A DNA stretch of 64,000 nt from Lepidostoma basale (GCA_022606425.2 JAHDVF020000513.1:124001-188000), one strand, 5' to 3'; counted from the first letter of the stretch, positions 22,916 through 32,214 are shown. Translations and numbers: made by a program. Notes: a model not told the origin generated them from the letters alone.

Positions 22916-23345
22916 TTAACTAATTAACTAACCATAATGCCGTTTCCCCGGAGGGGTAGGCAGAGGTTGGACCGCCTTGCTGCTCTTTCCTGACATACCT
23001 CTCGAGTTTCCTCTTCATTCATACATCGTAACATGCCAAACTTAAGTATTTGATAAATTTGGTCACGCCATGCTTTGCTTCGTCTTCCCCGGCTTCTCTT
23101 TCCACTCACACTGTTTGCACACAACATTTTAAACATTCTTTTCTCGTCCATTCGTCCCATATGTGCAAACCATCTCAGGGAACCTTTTTTTAATTTTGTT
23201 TATGATAATTATCATCTGCCTTACATTTCTTCCTTATTCCGTCGTTCGGAATTCGCACATTCTTCTCAGTGATCTAATTTCTACGGCATTTATCATACTT
23301 TCATCATTTTTTGCTCCAAGCTTCACTTTCATACATAAAGGTTGG
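22915..23345 (-). mobile_element. (GTTA)n-tailed LINE 3' end, decayed
   Basis: The minus strand holds RSLRRMCEF at the 5' side and GRMDEKRMFKMLCANSV, GKRSRGRRSKAWRDQ and NEEETREVC, then the usual 3' end and a 'ttagttaattag' tail. One frameshift. Confidence 0.75.
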
Positions 23346-23375
23346 CAATAGAACTTCTTTATGTAAGTTTTTTTT

Positions 23376-23611
23376 TTAATTCTTAACATAGGCTCCACAA
23401 TCATTTTTAATATATCGTTGTGGTGGGTGATGGTGGGATTCCGATTGGTTAACCAATACGTCATTGACGGTAACGGCTTTGGCTGAACACCTATGTTTTC
23501 CATAGTTGAAGCATCGCCACCATGCTTTTCCATTCCGGTATTTTGTTTTTAAACTGTAGGGGTATTCATTATATATGAGCAGCTGCTTTCCACCCGATAT
23601 TATAAATGAAG
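23376..23611 (-). CDS. mod(mdg4): FLYWCH-type alternative terminal exon with no start codon
   Basis: Acceptor GACTTTCAG, then CT + codons, 78 residues to TAA. Starts ASFIISGGKQLLIYNEY. Core: YPYSLKTKYRNGKAWWRC, C34, C42, and H60-x-H62 within SESHHHPPQ, ending DCGAYVKN. No in-frame ATG precedes the core, so start-based prediction misses it and reports a meaningless overlapping frame instead. It is most like 29098: YPY, WWxCF, AKAVTxN, NQxESHxHxPQ. The two probably arose by exon duplication, now separated by 5.5 kb and two piggyBac-type exons. Confidence 0.85.
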
Positions 23612-23679
23612 CTGAAAGTCAATGAAACATGTAAGTGCTCTTACTATGAATAAAAGTTCTAATTAACAATAATATCGAC

Positions 23680-23800
23680 GGCCTAAGTGGCAGAGTGGCA
23701 AGAGCTACGACTGCCTCATCGAAGGTCCCGGGTTTAATTTCCGGCGATGGCACTAATTATCACATTGTCTATATCTTCATAAGATAATCAAATGATTTTA
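23680..23800 (+). mobile_element. tRNA-derived SINE fragment
   Basis: Head portion only: an A-box-like segment (TGGCAGAGTGGCAAGAGC) and a degenerate B-box, then truncated. Confidence 0.7.
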
Positions 23801-23824
23801 TAGAAATCTCTTGATGGAAGTTCA

Positions 23825-24125
23825 TTTTAAATTATAATGAAATAAAACAACGTTTTTTAACTACTTCCACTTTTGTCTTTATTTTGACAGCGCGCAGCGA
23901 CCGGTTTTGCAATATTTTAAATATTCAGTAAATTTTACATAAATATTTGAAGATTATTAATAAATAGAATCATGTTTACCATCCTTGATCTGTATGTATA
24001 TAAAATACTAAGTTTACAATAGTGTTACCAGTCTGTCGATGCCAGCTAGCCTGGCGAAACCGGTCGCTGTCGAAATAAAGTCAAAAGTGGAAGTAGTCAA
24101 AAACATCGTTTTATTTAATTATTAG
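23825..24125. repeat. Interspersed repeat family D, complete copy
   Basis: Ends are inverted repeats of about 60 bp: 'aactacttccacttttgtct' + 'tatttTgacagcg', and their complement closing at 24125. Between them is a 'gaaaccggtcgctgtcgaaa' motif. Partial copies at 32215, 56600-57215 (interrupted) and 62590. Confidence 0.8.
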
Positions 24126-24210
24126 TTATCTTCTTAATTTGAAAAACATATTATCTTCATTAATAACGATAATCTTTGAAGATGAAATTTCTTAATTCAA
24201 AATAATAATA

Positions 24211-24282
24211 AACGCGGAAGACGCGTTGGTGGCACACAGCAACAAAAATCGTGTCATGTGCCAACAACGCGGTAGCCGCGTT
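24211..24282. repeat. Paired GC palindromes downstream of exon 24407, possible piggyBac TIR remnant
   Basis: Perfect AACGCGG-TAG-CCGCGTT at 24266-24282 and a one-mismatch partner at 24211-24227, separated by an inverted TGGCACA/TGTGCCA stem. The block begins 124 bp past the stop of the zinc exon on the minus strand and is duplicated with it at 26697-26770. Confidence 0.65.
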
Positions 24283-24406
24283 TTACTATTATAAAAGGTC
24301 ATAACTTTATTATCTTTAATAGGATTCTTATATTATAATTAGTAATTAATAACGATAATTATACTTAAATCTAAGTAAAAGACAAAAGTACAACAAAGAA
24401 ACAAAA

Positions 24407-24627
24407 TCAGGTCGATTCATGATATGACTGCTCGTGAAATTCCCTGAAGCATGGTATCAAACAGAGTCCTGGCCGTGCATGACACTGAGGACAAAAGTAA
24501 ATGACGTCTTTTCTTATTCTTTTCCTGTCCCAACAATGTTTGCATCTGCGTCTTTTCGTACTTCCTTTCTTATCTTTTGGGCAATATTCAGGTAAGTGGA
24601 AAATTTGAAGCCCTGTTTGCGTAAACA
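24407..24627 (-). CDS. piggyBac/PGBD-type zinc-ribbon alternative terminal exon, copy 1 of a pair
   Basis: Acceptor ATATTCCAG, then TG; 73 residues: VFTQTGLQIFHLPEYCPK. Ligands are C29-x2-C32, C46-x2-C49 and C56-x3-C60-F-x2-F-H65, in the order RCKHC, YFCPQC, LCLIPCFREFH. This is the C-terminal cysteine module of PGBD/Looper-like piggyBac transposases (RxCxxC..T-YxCxxC..LCxxxCFxxYH). The exon begins only about 25 residues before the first cysteine, so just the module was retained. It shares splice phase with the FLYWCH exons and is flanked by them. Confidence 0.8.
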
Positions 24628-24779
24628 CTGGAATATGAAATAAAACATTAGCTTTCTAATAATCATTAATTCTAATGAATAATTATAATGATTCCCATAT
24701 GAAAGAAAATACCAAGGATATAATTTTTAAATATAATACACTTGTAAATTTATATTCATACCACTTTATTATTTACAAC

Positions 24780-25380
24780 AACAACCGGTTTCGCTCGCGC
24801 CGGAGCTCCACAACATAATATATATAAAACATGCATGAATGAACAAAAAAGCTAGAATGGCAGTGCACAATGGTGTTCTTCTACCGACCCTTATGTATGG
24901 AAGCGAAACATGGAACTGGCAAAGGAAGGATGAAAGTAGAATAAATGCAGTAGAAATGAGATCTCTTAGACGAATGTGTGGATATTCTGTGTATGATAGA
25001 GTGTCGAATGAAAATATAAGAAGTGAATGCGGTGCGAATGATGGTGTCATGAACAAAATAATGAAAGGATCATTAAGATGGTTTGGACATATGGAAAGAA
25101 TGAATGAAGAAAGAATGGTAAAAAAATTATATGTTAACGATGTAAATGGTACCAGAAATAGAGGAAGACCAAGGAAAACGTGGCACGATCAAATAAATCA
25201 AATATTGAATGTCGGCCATGTGCGGAGTCAGAGAAATCGACGCGCGTGCATGACACGATGTATGAATGTTGAGGAAGCGAGAGAAATATGTCAGGAAAGA
25301 AAGGTGTGGCAGTCCATTCTTTCTGCCTACCCCTTCGGGGAGACGGCGTGATGGTTAGTTAGTTAGTTAGTTAGTTATAT
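24780..25380 (+). mobile_element. (GTTA)n-tailed LINE, best-preserved 3' copy
   Basis: Open frame 24839-25351 encodes the RT C-terminus and tail: PTLMYGSETWNWQRKDESR, RSLRRMCGYSV, GSLRWFGHMERM, GTRNRGRPRKTWHDQ, then SAYPFGETA and stop, followed by (TTAG)n. Reference for at least a dozen fragments in the window. 5'-truncated. Confidence 0.88.
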
Positions 25381-25790
25381 ATATAAAATGGAGGAGACAA
25401 AGAAGTGATAGAAGAAGTGTGCACAAGGTCGATAAGTATGGTAGAACGGTGATTCATGAGCATCAAATTAATATAAATTTACAAGTGTTAAATTAGACCA
25501 AGAATATTTGGAAAAAAAAAGGTTTATTTGAAATTTCACTGTAGAAGTAAGTTCATTGAAAATAATGAAAAAAAAATTAATTTAATTTTTTTTTTAAATA
25601 TTAATATTCAGTTAGTTAATTAGTTCATGGCAGAAGTTTGTTGTAAATAACGAAAATAAAAAAAGTGAAAAAATATTTAATTTAATTAAATCTTTAATTA
25701 TGTACCATATTTCCATGAGGTTATTTTGCTTTGGTATTTCGTGTCTGTGCCAGTTTTTCAACTGCATAATTATTTATTGTTGTTGAGTTC
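25381..25790. other. No gene recognised
   Basis: AT-rich, with short poly-A runs and a few 'gttagttaat' steps. Nothing coding. Confidence 0.6.
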
Positions 25791-25799
25791 TTAATAATT

Positions 25800-26015
25800 A
25801 TTTCTTAAAATCTGTATAAGAGTGTCAAATGCAAATATAAGAAATGAATGCAGTGCGAATGAACGTGTTATGAACAAAATAATCAAAAAGTAATTATGAA
25901 TGTTGAAGAAGCGAGAGAAGTATATCGGGAAAGAACAGTGTGACAGTGCATTTTTTCTGCCTACCCCTTCTGAGAGACGGCGTGATAGTTAATTTGTTAG
26001 TTAGCTAGGGAACAG
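25800..26015 (+). mobile_element. (GTTA)n-tailed LINE 3' fragment, internally deleted
   Basis: RVSNANIRNECSAN and then NVEEAREVYRER pieces are joined across a deletion, ending in 'ggcgtgatagtta'. Confidence 0.7.
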
Positions 26016-26029
26016 TTAATAATAATAAT

Positions 26030-26480
26030 AATATGCTAGCTTTTAAAGCGCCGTTTTTCTGATGTAATCACCTCAAGGGCGCATTAAGACGTGTTTTAAA
26101 TCTAAATGTGAACGCTGCATCTGATTGATATTCGCGATCGATTAGAAAGTATTTATAATAAAATAACATGTGCAAGTTTTAAATTGGGTATGAAATATGA
26201 AAAATATGGGTTTTCAGCTTAGATCTGAAGTCTGTCGGATTATTTATACATCTGAGGTGTGAAGGAAGATTGTTCCAAGCTGATGGACCGGCTACCGTAA
26301 GCGCTCGATCCTCGAAATTTGTAGTAGGGCAACGCTTTGGCTCAACTAATCTTTCTATTGCCGAGGAGTTCGCCGAGCGAAGTGTGGATTTCCTTGTATT
26401 TAGGCTGTCCGTTATACAGAGTTCGGATATGTAATTTGGAGCCATTCCATGTAGCGCTTTGAAAACTTCAAGTATTATTC
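26030..26480 (-). mobile_element. CR1-like LINE C-terminal fragment
   Basis: The minus-strand frame 26179-26445 reads MAPNYISELCI, RALTVAGPSAWNNLPSHLR and FRSKLKTHIF, a classic CR1 tail. 5'-truncated. Confidence 0.85.
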
Positions 26481-26696
26481 AAGATCATACAAAATGCCTT
26501 TAATTATTTATCCTTCGAGCGGAAAGCATGGACGAAAAAGACTCTATATAACACTTCCAATCTCGACCAATAAGATGAAGCTTACCTGGGCGCCAATGTT
26601 TTTTTTTACAATTGCATCTTAAATCGAAACAAATATTTTTATTTCCATTTATAACGATGAAATATTATGCAAGATGAACTTTTGTGATAAAAAAAA

Positions 26697-26770
26697 TAAT
26701 CGCGGGAAACGCGTTGGTGGCCCACAGCAACAAGTATCGTGTTGTATGCCAACAACGCGGCAGCCGCGTT
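26697..26770. repeat. Paired GC palindromes downstream of exon 26921
   Basis: Perfect AACGCGG-CAG-CCGCGTT at 26754-26770 with a weaker partner at about 26697-26715. Same spacing and inner stem as 24211-24282. It lies 150 bp past the exon's stop. Confidence 0.65.
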
Positions 26771-26920
26771 TTCACATTTAAAAGGTAATAATTGTAATCT
26801 TGTAAAAGGTAATCTTGAATAGGAAAAAAACACAAATGGTTTAAATATAGGCTAGATAATTTAATAAGTAATAAATAACAATTACTATAACTAAATCTAC
26901 GTCACGGACAAAACAAAAAA

Positions 26921-27141
26921 TCAAGTTGATTCGCAAAATGACTTCTCGTGAAATTCCCTGAAGCATGGTGTCAAGCAGAGTCCCGGCCGTGCATGACACT
27001 GAGGACAGAAATAAACGACAGATTTTCTTATTTTTTTTCTGTCCCAACAATGTTTACATCTGCGTCTTTTCGCATTTCCTTTGTCATCTTTTGGACAATA
27101 TTCAGGTAAGTGAAACATTTTAGGCCTTGTTTGCGTCAATA
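26921..27141 (-). CDS. piggyBac/PGBD-type zinc-ribbon alternative terminal exon, copy 2 of a pair
   Basis: Acceptor ATATTTCAG, then TA; 73 residues, the same length as 24407. VLTQTRPKMFHLPEYCPK, then RRCKHCWDRKKIRK, YFCPQCHARPGLC, CFREFHEKS. All seven ligands (C29, C32, C46, C49, C56, C60, H65) are conserved. Changes from copy 1 are conservative or outside the module (DKKGSTK vs DDKGNAK, LIP vs LTP), and no stop or frameshift has arisen, which suggests selection on both copies. The duplicated block includes at least the exon, its acceptor and the downstream palindromes. Confidence 0.82.
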
Positions 27142-27204
27142 CTGAAATATTAAGTAAAAAATTAATTCCTCAAGTCCATTGTAAATAATGAAAATAAAAA
27201 TAAA

Positions 27205-27560
27205 ATAAGGATTAATTGTATCTCAAAAGAGACGAAGATGCAAATTGGAAACAGAATATGGTGATCGAGGTGTTCACAGGACTTATGACCTATCATTGGT
27301 TGGGTTAAGCGCACGTTTTATGTAATACAACATTCCCTATTCCACCTTTCTTACGACCACCATGTCTGACAATTTTTTGGAAGTTGTATATATGCTAATA
27401 TGTAACACCAAACTTCACATGTTAGTTTCAATCTACACACTAGCGCCATCTGTGAAGATTGGATTTTAATCCTTGAATTCCTTGAATTGATAACCCGCAA
27501 TGGGTAAAATCCAGTATACTTCTAAAAGTATTTGTATACATTCAAAATGTTGTAAAAAAA
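27205..27560. repeat. TIR/MITE family A, copy
   Basis: From 'aaggattaattgtatctcaa' to the 'cccgcaatgggtaaaatcca' module; about 355 bp. Confidence 0.8.
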
Positions 27561-27849
27561 ATATGTACGAGTATATATTATATTTACGATTAGTTAGTTA
27601 GTTCGTGGTAAAAGATCGTTGTAAATAATAAAAATGAAAAAAAGTATAGTTAACCCTAAGTGAAATTTAACTAAATACTCGTATATGATATATTAAAAAA
27701 TAAAGAATATTTACTCTTTTAATGACTACGTCTTGTTTAACAACAAATCTACGAAAAAAAATACTCCTTATCTCCTGTAAATTCACTTAAATTAACGTTA
27801 CTTTGCAACCAAATGTCACAACACTGTAAAAAATTTGCCATTTGCCGTC

Positions 27850-28218
27850 AACGCGGTACCCGCGTTGTACCATTTCAATAGTATTAACTCCATTATAATG
27901 TTTAACAAACACCTTAACCGAATGACTATATTTTATTAAAAAAAAAACAATTTACAACAAAATATAAATATTAGCTAGCTAGCTTACTTGGTATATTAAC
28001 TTAAAACAAAAAATATTTGTAACCAAAATATAATGGAGGCATTCAAAAACCAATTACATATTTACACAATAGCACGATGTTTAGTGTGTGCAAGCTTACA
28101 ATAAACTGATGCTGCATATTGCCGACAAAATGCAAGCCGTATTTATTGCCACGGGACGGAATGCGGGAGACGCGTTGTCGCCATATCGCCAAAGTTACAA
28201 GAACGCGGAAGCCGCGTT
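27850..28218. repeat. Orphan AACGCGG/CCGCGTT palindromes
   Basis: Perfect palindromes at 27850-27866 (spacer TAC) and 28202-28218 (spacer AAG), plus a near-match at 28160-28176. They repeat the motif seen beside exons 24407 and 26921, but no zinc exon precedes them on the minus strand. They may be the remains of a third unit whose exon was lost. Confidence 0.6.
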
Positions 28219-28379
28219 ACCGGCAGCGAACGTGTTGAAAACCTAGTTCGTGATTTAACGAAGACTAAAATATATGTACAACCAACTGTTTTTTTGTTTA
28301 TTGATAAAATATATAAAAAATTATAAAAAATAAAAGAATATGATTGTGATAAAGTAAATAAGAACAAATTCTAAAAATA

Positions 28380-28935
28380 ATAAAATAATATCATAAATAC
28401 TAATGATAACAAAAATTAGGAAAACCTATAAAAAATAATATCATGAATGCTAATGATAATGAAAATAAGGATAAACTATGAAAAATAAAATCATTAATGA
28501 TAATGATTGTGAAAATAAGAACAAACTCTAAAAAATAATAAAATAATATCATAAATGCGAATGATAATGAAAATAAAGGCAAACTATACGAAACAATATC
28601 ATTATGCTAATGATAATGGAAATATAAAGACAAATAAAAAAAATAAAAATATCATAAATGCTAATGATAATAAAAATAAACACAAACAACAAAAAATAAT
28701 ATCATAATTCTAATGATAATGGAAATATAGAAAAACGATAAAAAAACAATAAAATTATTTTATTAATGTTTGATTATGCAAATAAGAACAAACTATATAA
28801 AATAGTATCATAAATGCTAATGATAATGAAAAAAAAGACACAACTATAAAAAATAATATCATAAATGCTATTGGTAATGAAAATAAAGACAAACAAAAAA
28901 TAAATATTGTATTATAATAAAAATAAAATGACCAG
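28380..28935. repeat. AT-rich minisatellite, about 50-60 bp units
   Basis: Roughly ten units sharing 'atcataaatgctaatgataa' and 'gaaaataaagacaaact', with variable length. Non-coding. Confidence 0.85.
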
Positions 28936-29097
28936 ATCGGCTTACCACTGGTTTGCCGTTCACATCATCTCCTTATCATCAAATTGATTTCTTTAAATCC
29001 AAAAAAGGATATCAGATTTAAAAAATACTTGTAATTAAATAAAACAAAATTGCTTACGTTTTGTATTAACAAATTATTTTTCGTAATAATTATTAAT

Positions 29098-29333
29098 TTA
29101 TATTTTAACATACTCTCCAGAGGGAGTTAAATAGAATTGTTGTGGCTCATGATAGTGACTTTCCGTTTGATTGATCAGATTTTCGTTTAAAGTGACTGCT
29201 TTTGCTTTACACTTATACTTGTTCTTGGAGAAGCACTGCCACCACACTTTGCCGTATTGGTTTTTAGAAGCCATTCCGTATGGATAGTCACCGAGCATCA
29301 GAAGTTGTTTTCCATTCGAGGATACGATTTTAA
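29098..29333 (-). CDS. mod(mdg4): FLYWCH-type alternative terminal exon
   Basis: Acceptor TTGTTTTCAG, then TT; 78 residues starting VKIVSSNGKQLLMLGDYPY. Core: QYGKVWWQCFSKNKYKC, C34, C42, H60-x-H62 (ESHYHEPQ), ending TPSGEYVKI. The frame extends two codons upstream of the splice site (FS), which has no meaning once spliced. Closest relative is 23376. F-P-Y/D-Y-P-Y replaces the usual N-G-Y-T-Y. Confidence 0.86.
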
Positions 29334-29624
29334 CTGAAAACAATAATAAATGTTATTACATTCGAACTCAATTACTACTCGTACGATCACGCAAATAGTG
29401 AGATCTCGGATGCAGCGAGGAAAGATTCATTAAAATTTTAGTTTATGATTTTCTCCATACTTATATTTATTTATTTTTATAACAAGCTAATTCTTTCTTA
29501 TTGTGTATTTTTGTTTGAATTTTAACTAATTGTGTTATGTGACCGCTCGAGATACTTCATGCCTTCATGTGATGGGTGTGTTTGTAAGCATTTAAAAATA
29601 ACTATTATCTTCCCCGTAATAACC

Positions 29625-29735
29625 AAGTTCGACTGTATATCATATTTCGGACACATTCCACGTAACGAAAAATACGGTTTGCTGCGCCTCATCACGAAAG
29701 AAAAGATTAAGGGTAGTCGCGGTGCGGGAAGACAG
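29625..29735 (+). mobile_element. LINE C-terminal scrap
   Basis: SYFGHIPRNEKYGLLRLITKEKIKG, the same block as 15840. Truncated where the SINE begins. Confidence 0.65.
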
Positions 29736-29930
29736 CAGATGACGACCTTCGTGGCAGAGTGGTAAGAGCTCTGACTTCCATACCGAAGGCCCCGGGTTCG
29801 ATTCCCGGCGATGGCAGTGTGATTGTTACACCGTCTTTGGTCTGGTGGAGAATTTACGTGACAATAAAATGGCGATAGATTGGCTACCTGTCACATGTCA
29901 TGTGAATCATCAATATAATAGCTAAAAATA
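29735..29930 (+). mobile_element. tRNA-derived SINE, best copy
   Basis: The head has an A-box (GTGGCAGAGTGGTAAGAGC) and a perfect pol III B-box (GGTTCGATTCC), then a 'gtgtgattgttacaccgtct' body and an 'aatggcgatagattggctac' 3' part. Other copies at 11995, 16975, 17716, 23680, 40590 and 50555. It is not a tRNA gene: the acceptor and anticodon stems do not fold. Confidence 0.88.
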
Positions 29931-29975
29931 ATGTGTATACAGTAATTGGGTTCAAACAACCTGTTGTATACAAGA
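29925..29975 (-). repeat. Single unit of the 16490-16935 minisatellite
   Basis: Contains, inverted, 'gtatacagtaattgggttca' and 'aacaacctgttgtatacaag'. Its position right after the SINE 3' end suggests the minisatellite grew from a SINE 3' tail. Confidence 0.8.
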
Positions 29976-30540
29976 AAAAAAAATGTCCCGACTGAGAAAC
30001 ATCAGAGAATGGATAAGAATCCAAAGGGATGATACTAGATGTCCGGTGAAACTAACGTAGCACTTTCAGAAGAATTAATAAAAAATCGTCAAGTTATTAT
30101 AACTAAGTACCCTCATGAAAATATTTAATAATAATAATTGACCAAAATCTAAATATTTTGAATTACGGATTTAGAAGAAAAAGAAGTGATATGATGATAC
30201 CTGCAAGGCGAAAGGATACTTCATATTGAAGTAGATTCTTCTGATATTTTACAGCCAGTTCAATTTCACGCACTGAATAAACCTATCAAAAAGTCTATCA
30301 ACCTATCAGTAGGTTACGGCAGTGTAATTTTTTATTATTTTAACACTCCCATATCCCACACTGACTTTATGAAACTCAACTGTTTCGTTTAATTATTGAG
30401 AATGCCTTTATTAATATTTTTAAATAATATTTTATTTCATTAAGTAATATGCTCTTTTTTACAATTTAATGTACACATATATTGTATAAACAATTTTTGG
30501 AATGCCCTTGCATACATGAAAATAAATATATATTTTTAAC
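29976..30540. other. No gene recognised
   Basis: Intron-like, with a small LINE-like scrap near 29990-30075 ('ctgagaaacatcagagaatg'). Confidence 0.5.
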
Positions 30541-30552
30541 CGCTTAATGATC

Positions 30553-30620
30553 ATGCCCGAGTAAACTCGGGCGATAATAATGTGCGAAAATTCGCGCACC
30601 CAAGATAACTCGGGCAAACC
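30553..30620. repeat. GC palindrome cluster downstream of exon 30911
   Basis: Perfect GCCCGAG-TAAA-CTCGGGC at 30555-30572, a near-palindrome 'gtgcgaaaattcgcgcac' at 30582-30599, and another CTCGGGC half at about 30610. It lies about 290-355 bp past the exon's stop. Confidence 0.65.
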
Positions 30621-30910
30621 GATTACCTGCCGAAAAGACTAATCTCGAATATACTCGTGCGAAAATAAATACGATTTATAGTGGAAGCGAGACAAAATAC
30701 AGCTGCTATGATTTTAACGTCATCATCAATCATCAAAAAAATTATGATATACCTAATGTTGTTTTTCGGACTATGCACCATAATATCAATTTTCAGTCCC
30801 ATTTCGGACCCGAAATGGCTTTTACAGAGGATATATAATTATATTCAGTAAATAAAATTCATTAATAAAAAAATATTTTTTATTTTTGAATGATTCCTGA
30901 ATGGGTTCAA

Positions 30911-31158
30911 TTATATAGAAGAATTATGAAAAATCTTGAAGCATTTCGTGACGCATAGTGGGGGTTTTGTTTCGCACACTGGACAAAAGTAGCGAGTATC
31001 GCGACGCCTATTTTCTTTCCTGCATACCCGACAATTTCTTCTAGGTCTGCTCGTCTTCCCAGTGATTGGAATGGTGTCCAAATAATGAAATTGCTCCGCG
31101 GCTTTTGGCTTGGACATCTCTTGTGTCATCAGTGGGTCTTCGCACTTTTTTACTTGAC
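30911..31158 (-). CDS. piggyBac/PGBD-type zinc-ribbon alternative terminal exon
   Basis: Acceptor TTTTCTCAAG, then GT; 82 residues: GQVKKCEDPLMTQ, then AEQFHYLDTIPITGKTSRPRRNC. Ligands C43-x2-C46, C59-x2-C62 and C69-x3-C73-F-x2-F-H78. The segment H-Y-L-D-x-I-P-x-x-G-K-x-x-x-P-R-R before the first cysteine is the peptide that precedes this module in piggyBac-like transposases, so more of the ancestral protein is kept than in 24407. Closest relative is 41809. The acceptor AAG is weaker than CAG but occurs identically in 41809. Confidence 0.8.
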
Positions 31159-31254
31159 CTTGAGAAAACAATGAAAGTTATATTGAACTCAATTAATTTA
31201 TTTTAAAATCATAAACAATACAGAAAAATCCAAAGAGTTTTTAACTAAATAATA

Positions 31255-31395
31255 AACAAACTAACCATCACAGCGTTTCCCCGGAGGGGTAATCAGAGGG
31301 GATGAACCGCTATACTGCTCTGTCCCGACAAACTTTCGAGCTTCATCTACATTCATACGTCGTAATATGCATGCTTGTCAATTTTCCATGACATG
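31255..31395 (-). mobile_element. LINE 3' tail
   Basis: 'aaaccaaccatcacagcgtt'-like end, then decayed REVC-QDRAV coding on the minus strand. Short remnant of the (GTTA)n family. Confidence 0.6.
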
Positions 31396-31407
31396 TTTCA
31401 ATCAACT

Positions 31408-31765
31408 AAAGCATTGTTCCGAAAAGCGTGTGCCGCGGCACACTGGTGTACCGTGGTCATTAGTTGGTGTGCCGCGGAAAAAAGTTTTCAACTCTCACTG
31501 CTATTGAATCGAAAAAAAAGAGAACGCCTGAGGTCGATCAATGAAGAGATGAGAGCAGCCTTATCAACGATTGCTCCAAATTTTGATCGCCTGTGCTCAG
31601 GTAAACAGGCTCACATTTCTCACTAAACATCTTTTCATATTAGATATACTGATTTTAGTAATAAATAAATATTAAATAAACATTGCTTTTTTCTTTGGTG
31701 TACCTTTAAAATTTCTTGATTTGATAGGTGTACCTTGAATACAAAAAGTTTGCGGAACACTGAAC
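31408..31765 (+). mobile_element. hAT-like remnant (ZBED-type transposase C-terminus)
   Basis: Frame to 31626 ends RERLRSINEEMRAALSTI, then APNFDRLCSGKQAHISH and a stop, the usual end of ZBED/hAT-type transposases. Termini 'ttccgaaaagcgtgtgccgc' and, inverted, 'ttgcggaacactgaac' look like the transposon ends. Internally deleted and inactive. Confidence 0.65.
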
Positions 31766-31769
31766 TAAG

Positions 31770-31870
31770 GCCTTTCTAAGGCATTATCATATTTGATAAT
31801 GCCTTAGAAGGGTGAAACATGTCGTTCCCATAAAATATAATAAAACTTTTAGAAAATAGACGTTTTAATT
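31770..31870. repeat. Repeat family C copy
   Basis: 'aggcattatcatatttgata' foldback followed by 'gtgaaacatgtcgttcccat' and 'aaaatataataaaactttta'. The family recurs at 33060, 41035, 44220, 46560, 46960, 52840 and 61630. Confidence 0.65.
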
Positions 31871-32214
31871 TGAATTAATTATCACGAGATCAATCTTATT
31901 TAACACCTTCAGACATAATCCAATTTTAGGTATTGTTTTCATTACATGTAAACTTTAGGCGTTAAAATTGTGAAATTCCATAATGACATTTTAAAAATAA
32001 AACACCGTTTTTCCCACTTAAGATTTTGTTTATTTTTTCGACGTAATTCCAAATATTACAATTTCATGCAGGTATTGAATTTTTGAATCTTCTAATCAGT
32101 TTTCAATAATTTTGGTTGTTTTTAATTTTTTCCCGTTGATGAAGGTAATAATATCTTCGGAACATGTTGTGAAAAATTAATTACATAATTAAAGTTTTAA
32201 ATAATAATTAAATA

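Noticed and set aside
24839..25351. 170-codon frame as a host gene
   Set aside because: It is a LINE reverse-transcriptase C-terminus with many broken copies and a (GTTA)n tail.
28921..29030. Second internal exon with donor 'ccagtg|gtaagc'
   Set aside because: All three frames before the donor contain stops within 12-45 bases.
29735..29810. tRNA gene candidate with perfect B-box
   Set aside because: A- and B-box-like segments belong to a repeated SINE; no cloverleaf can be formed and at least six other copies are dispersed in the window.
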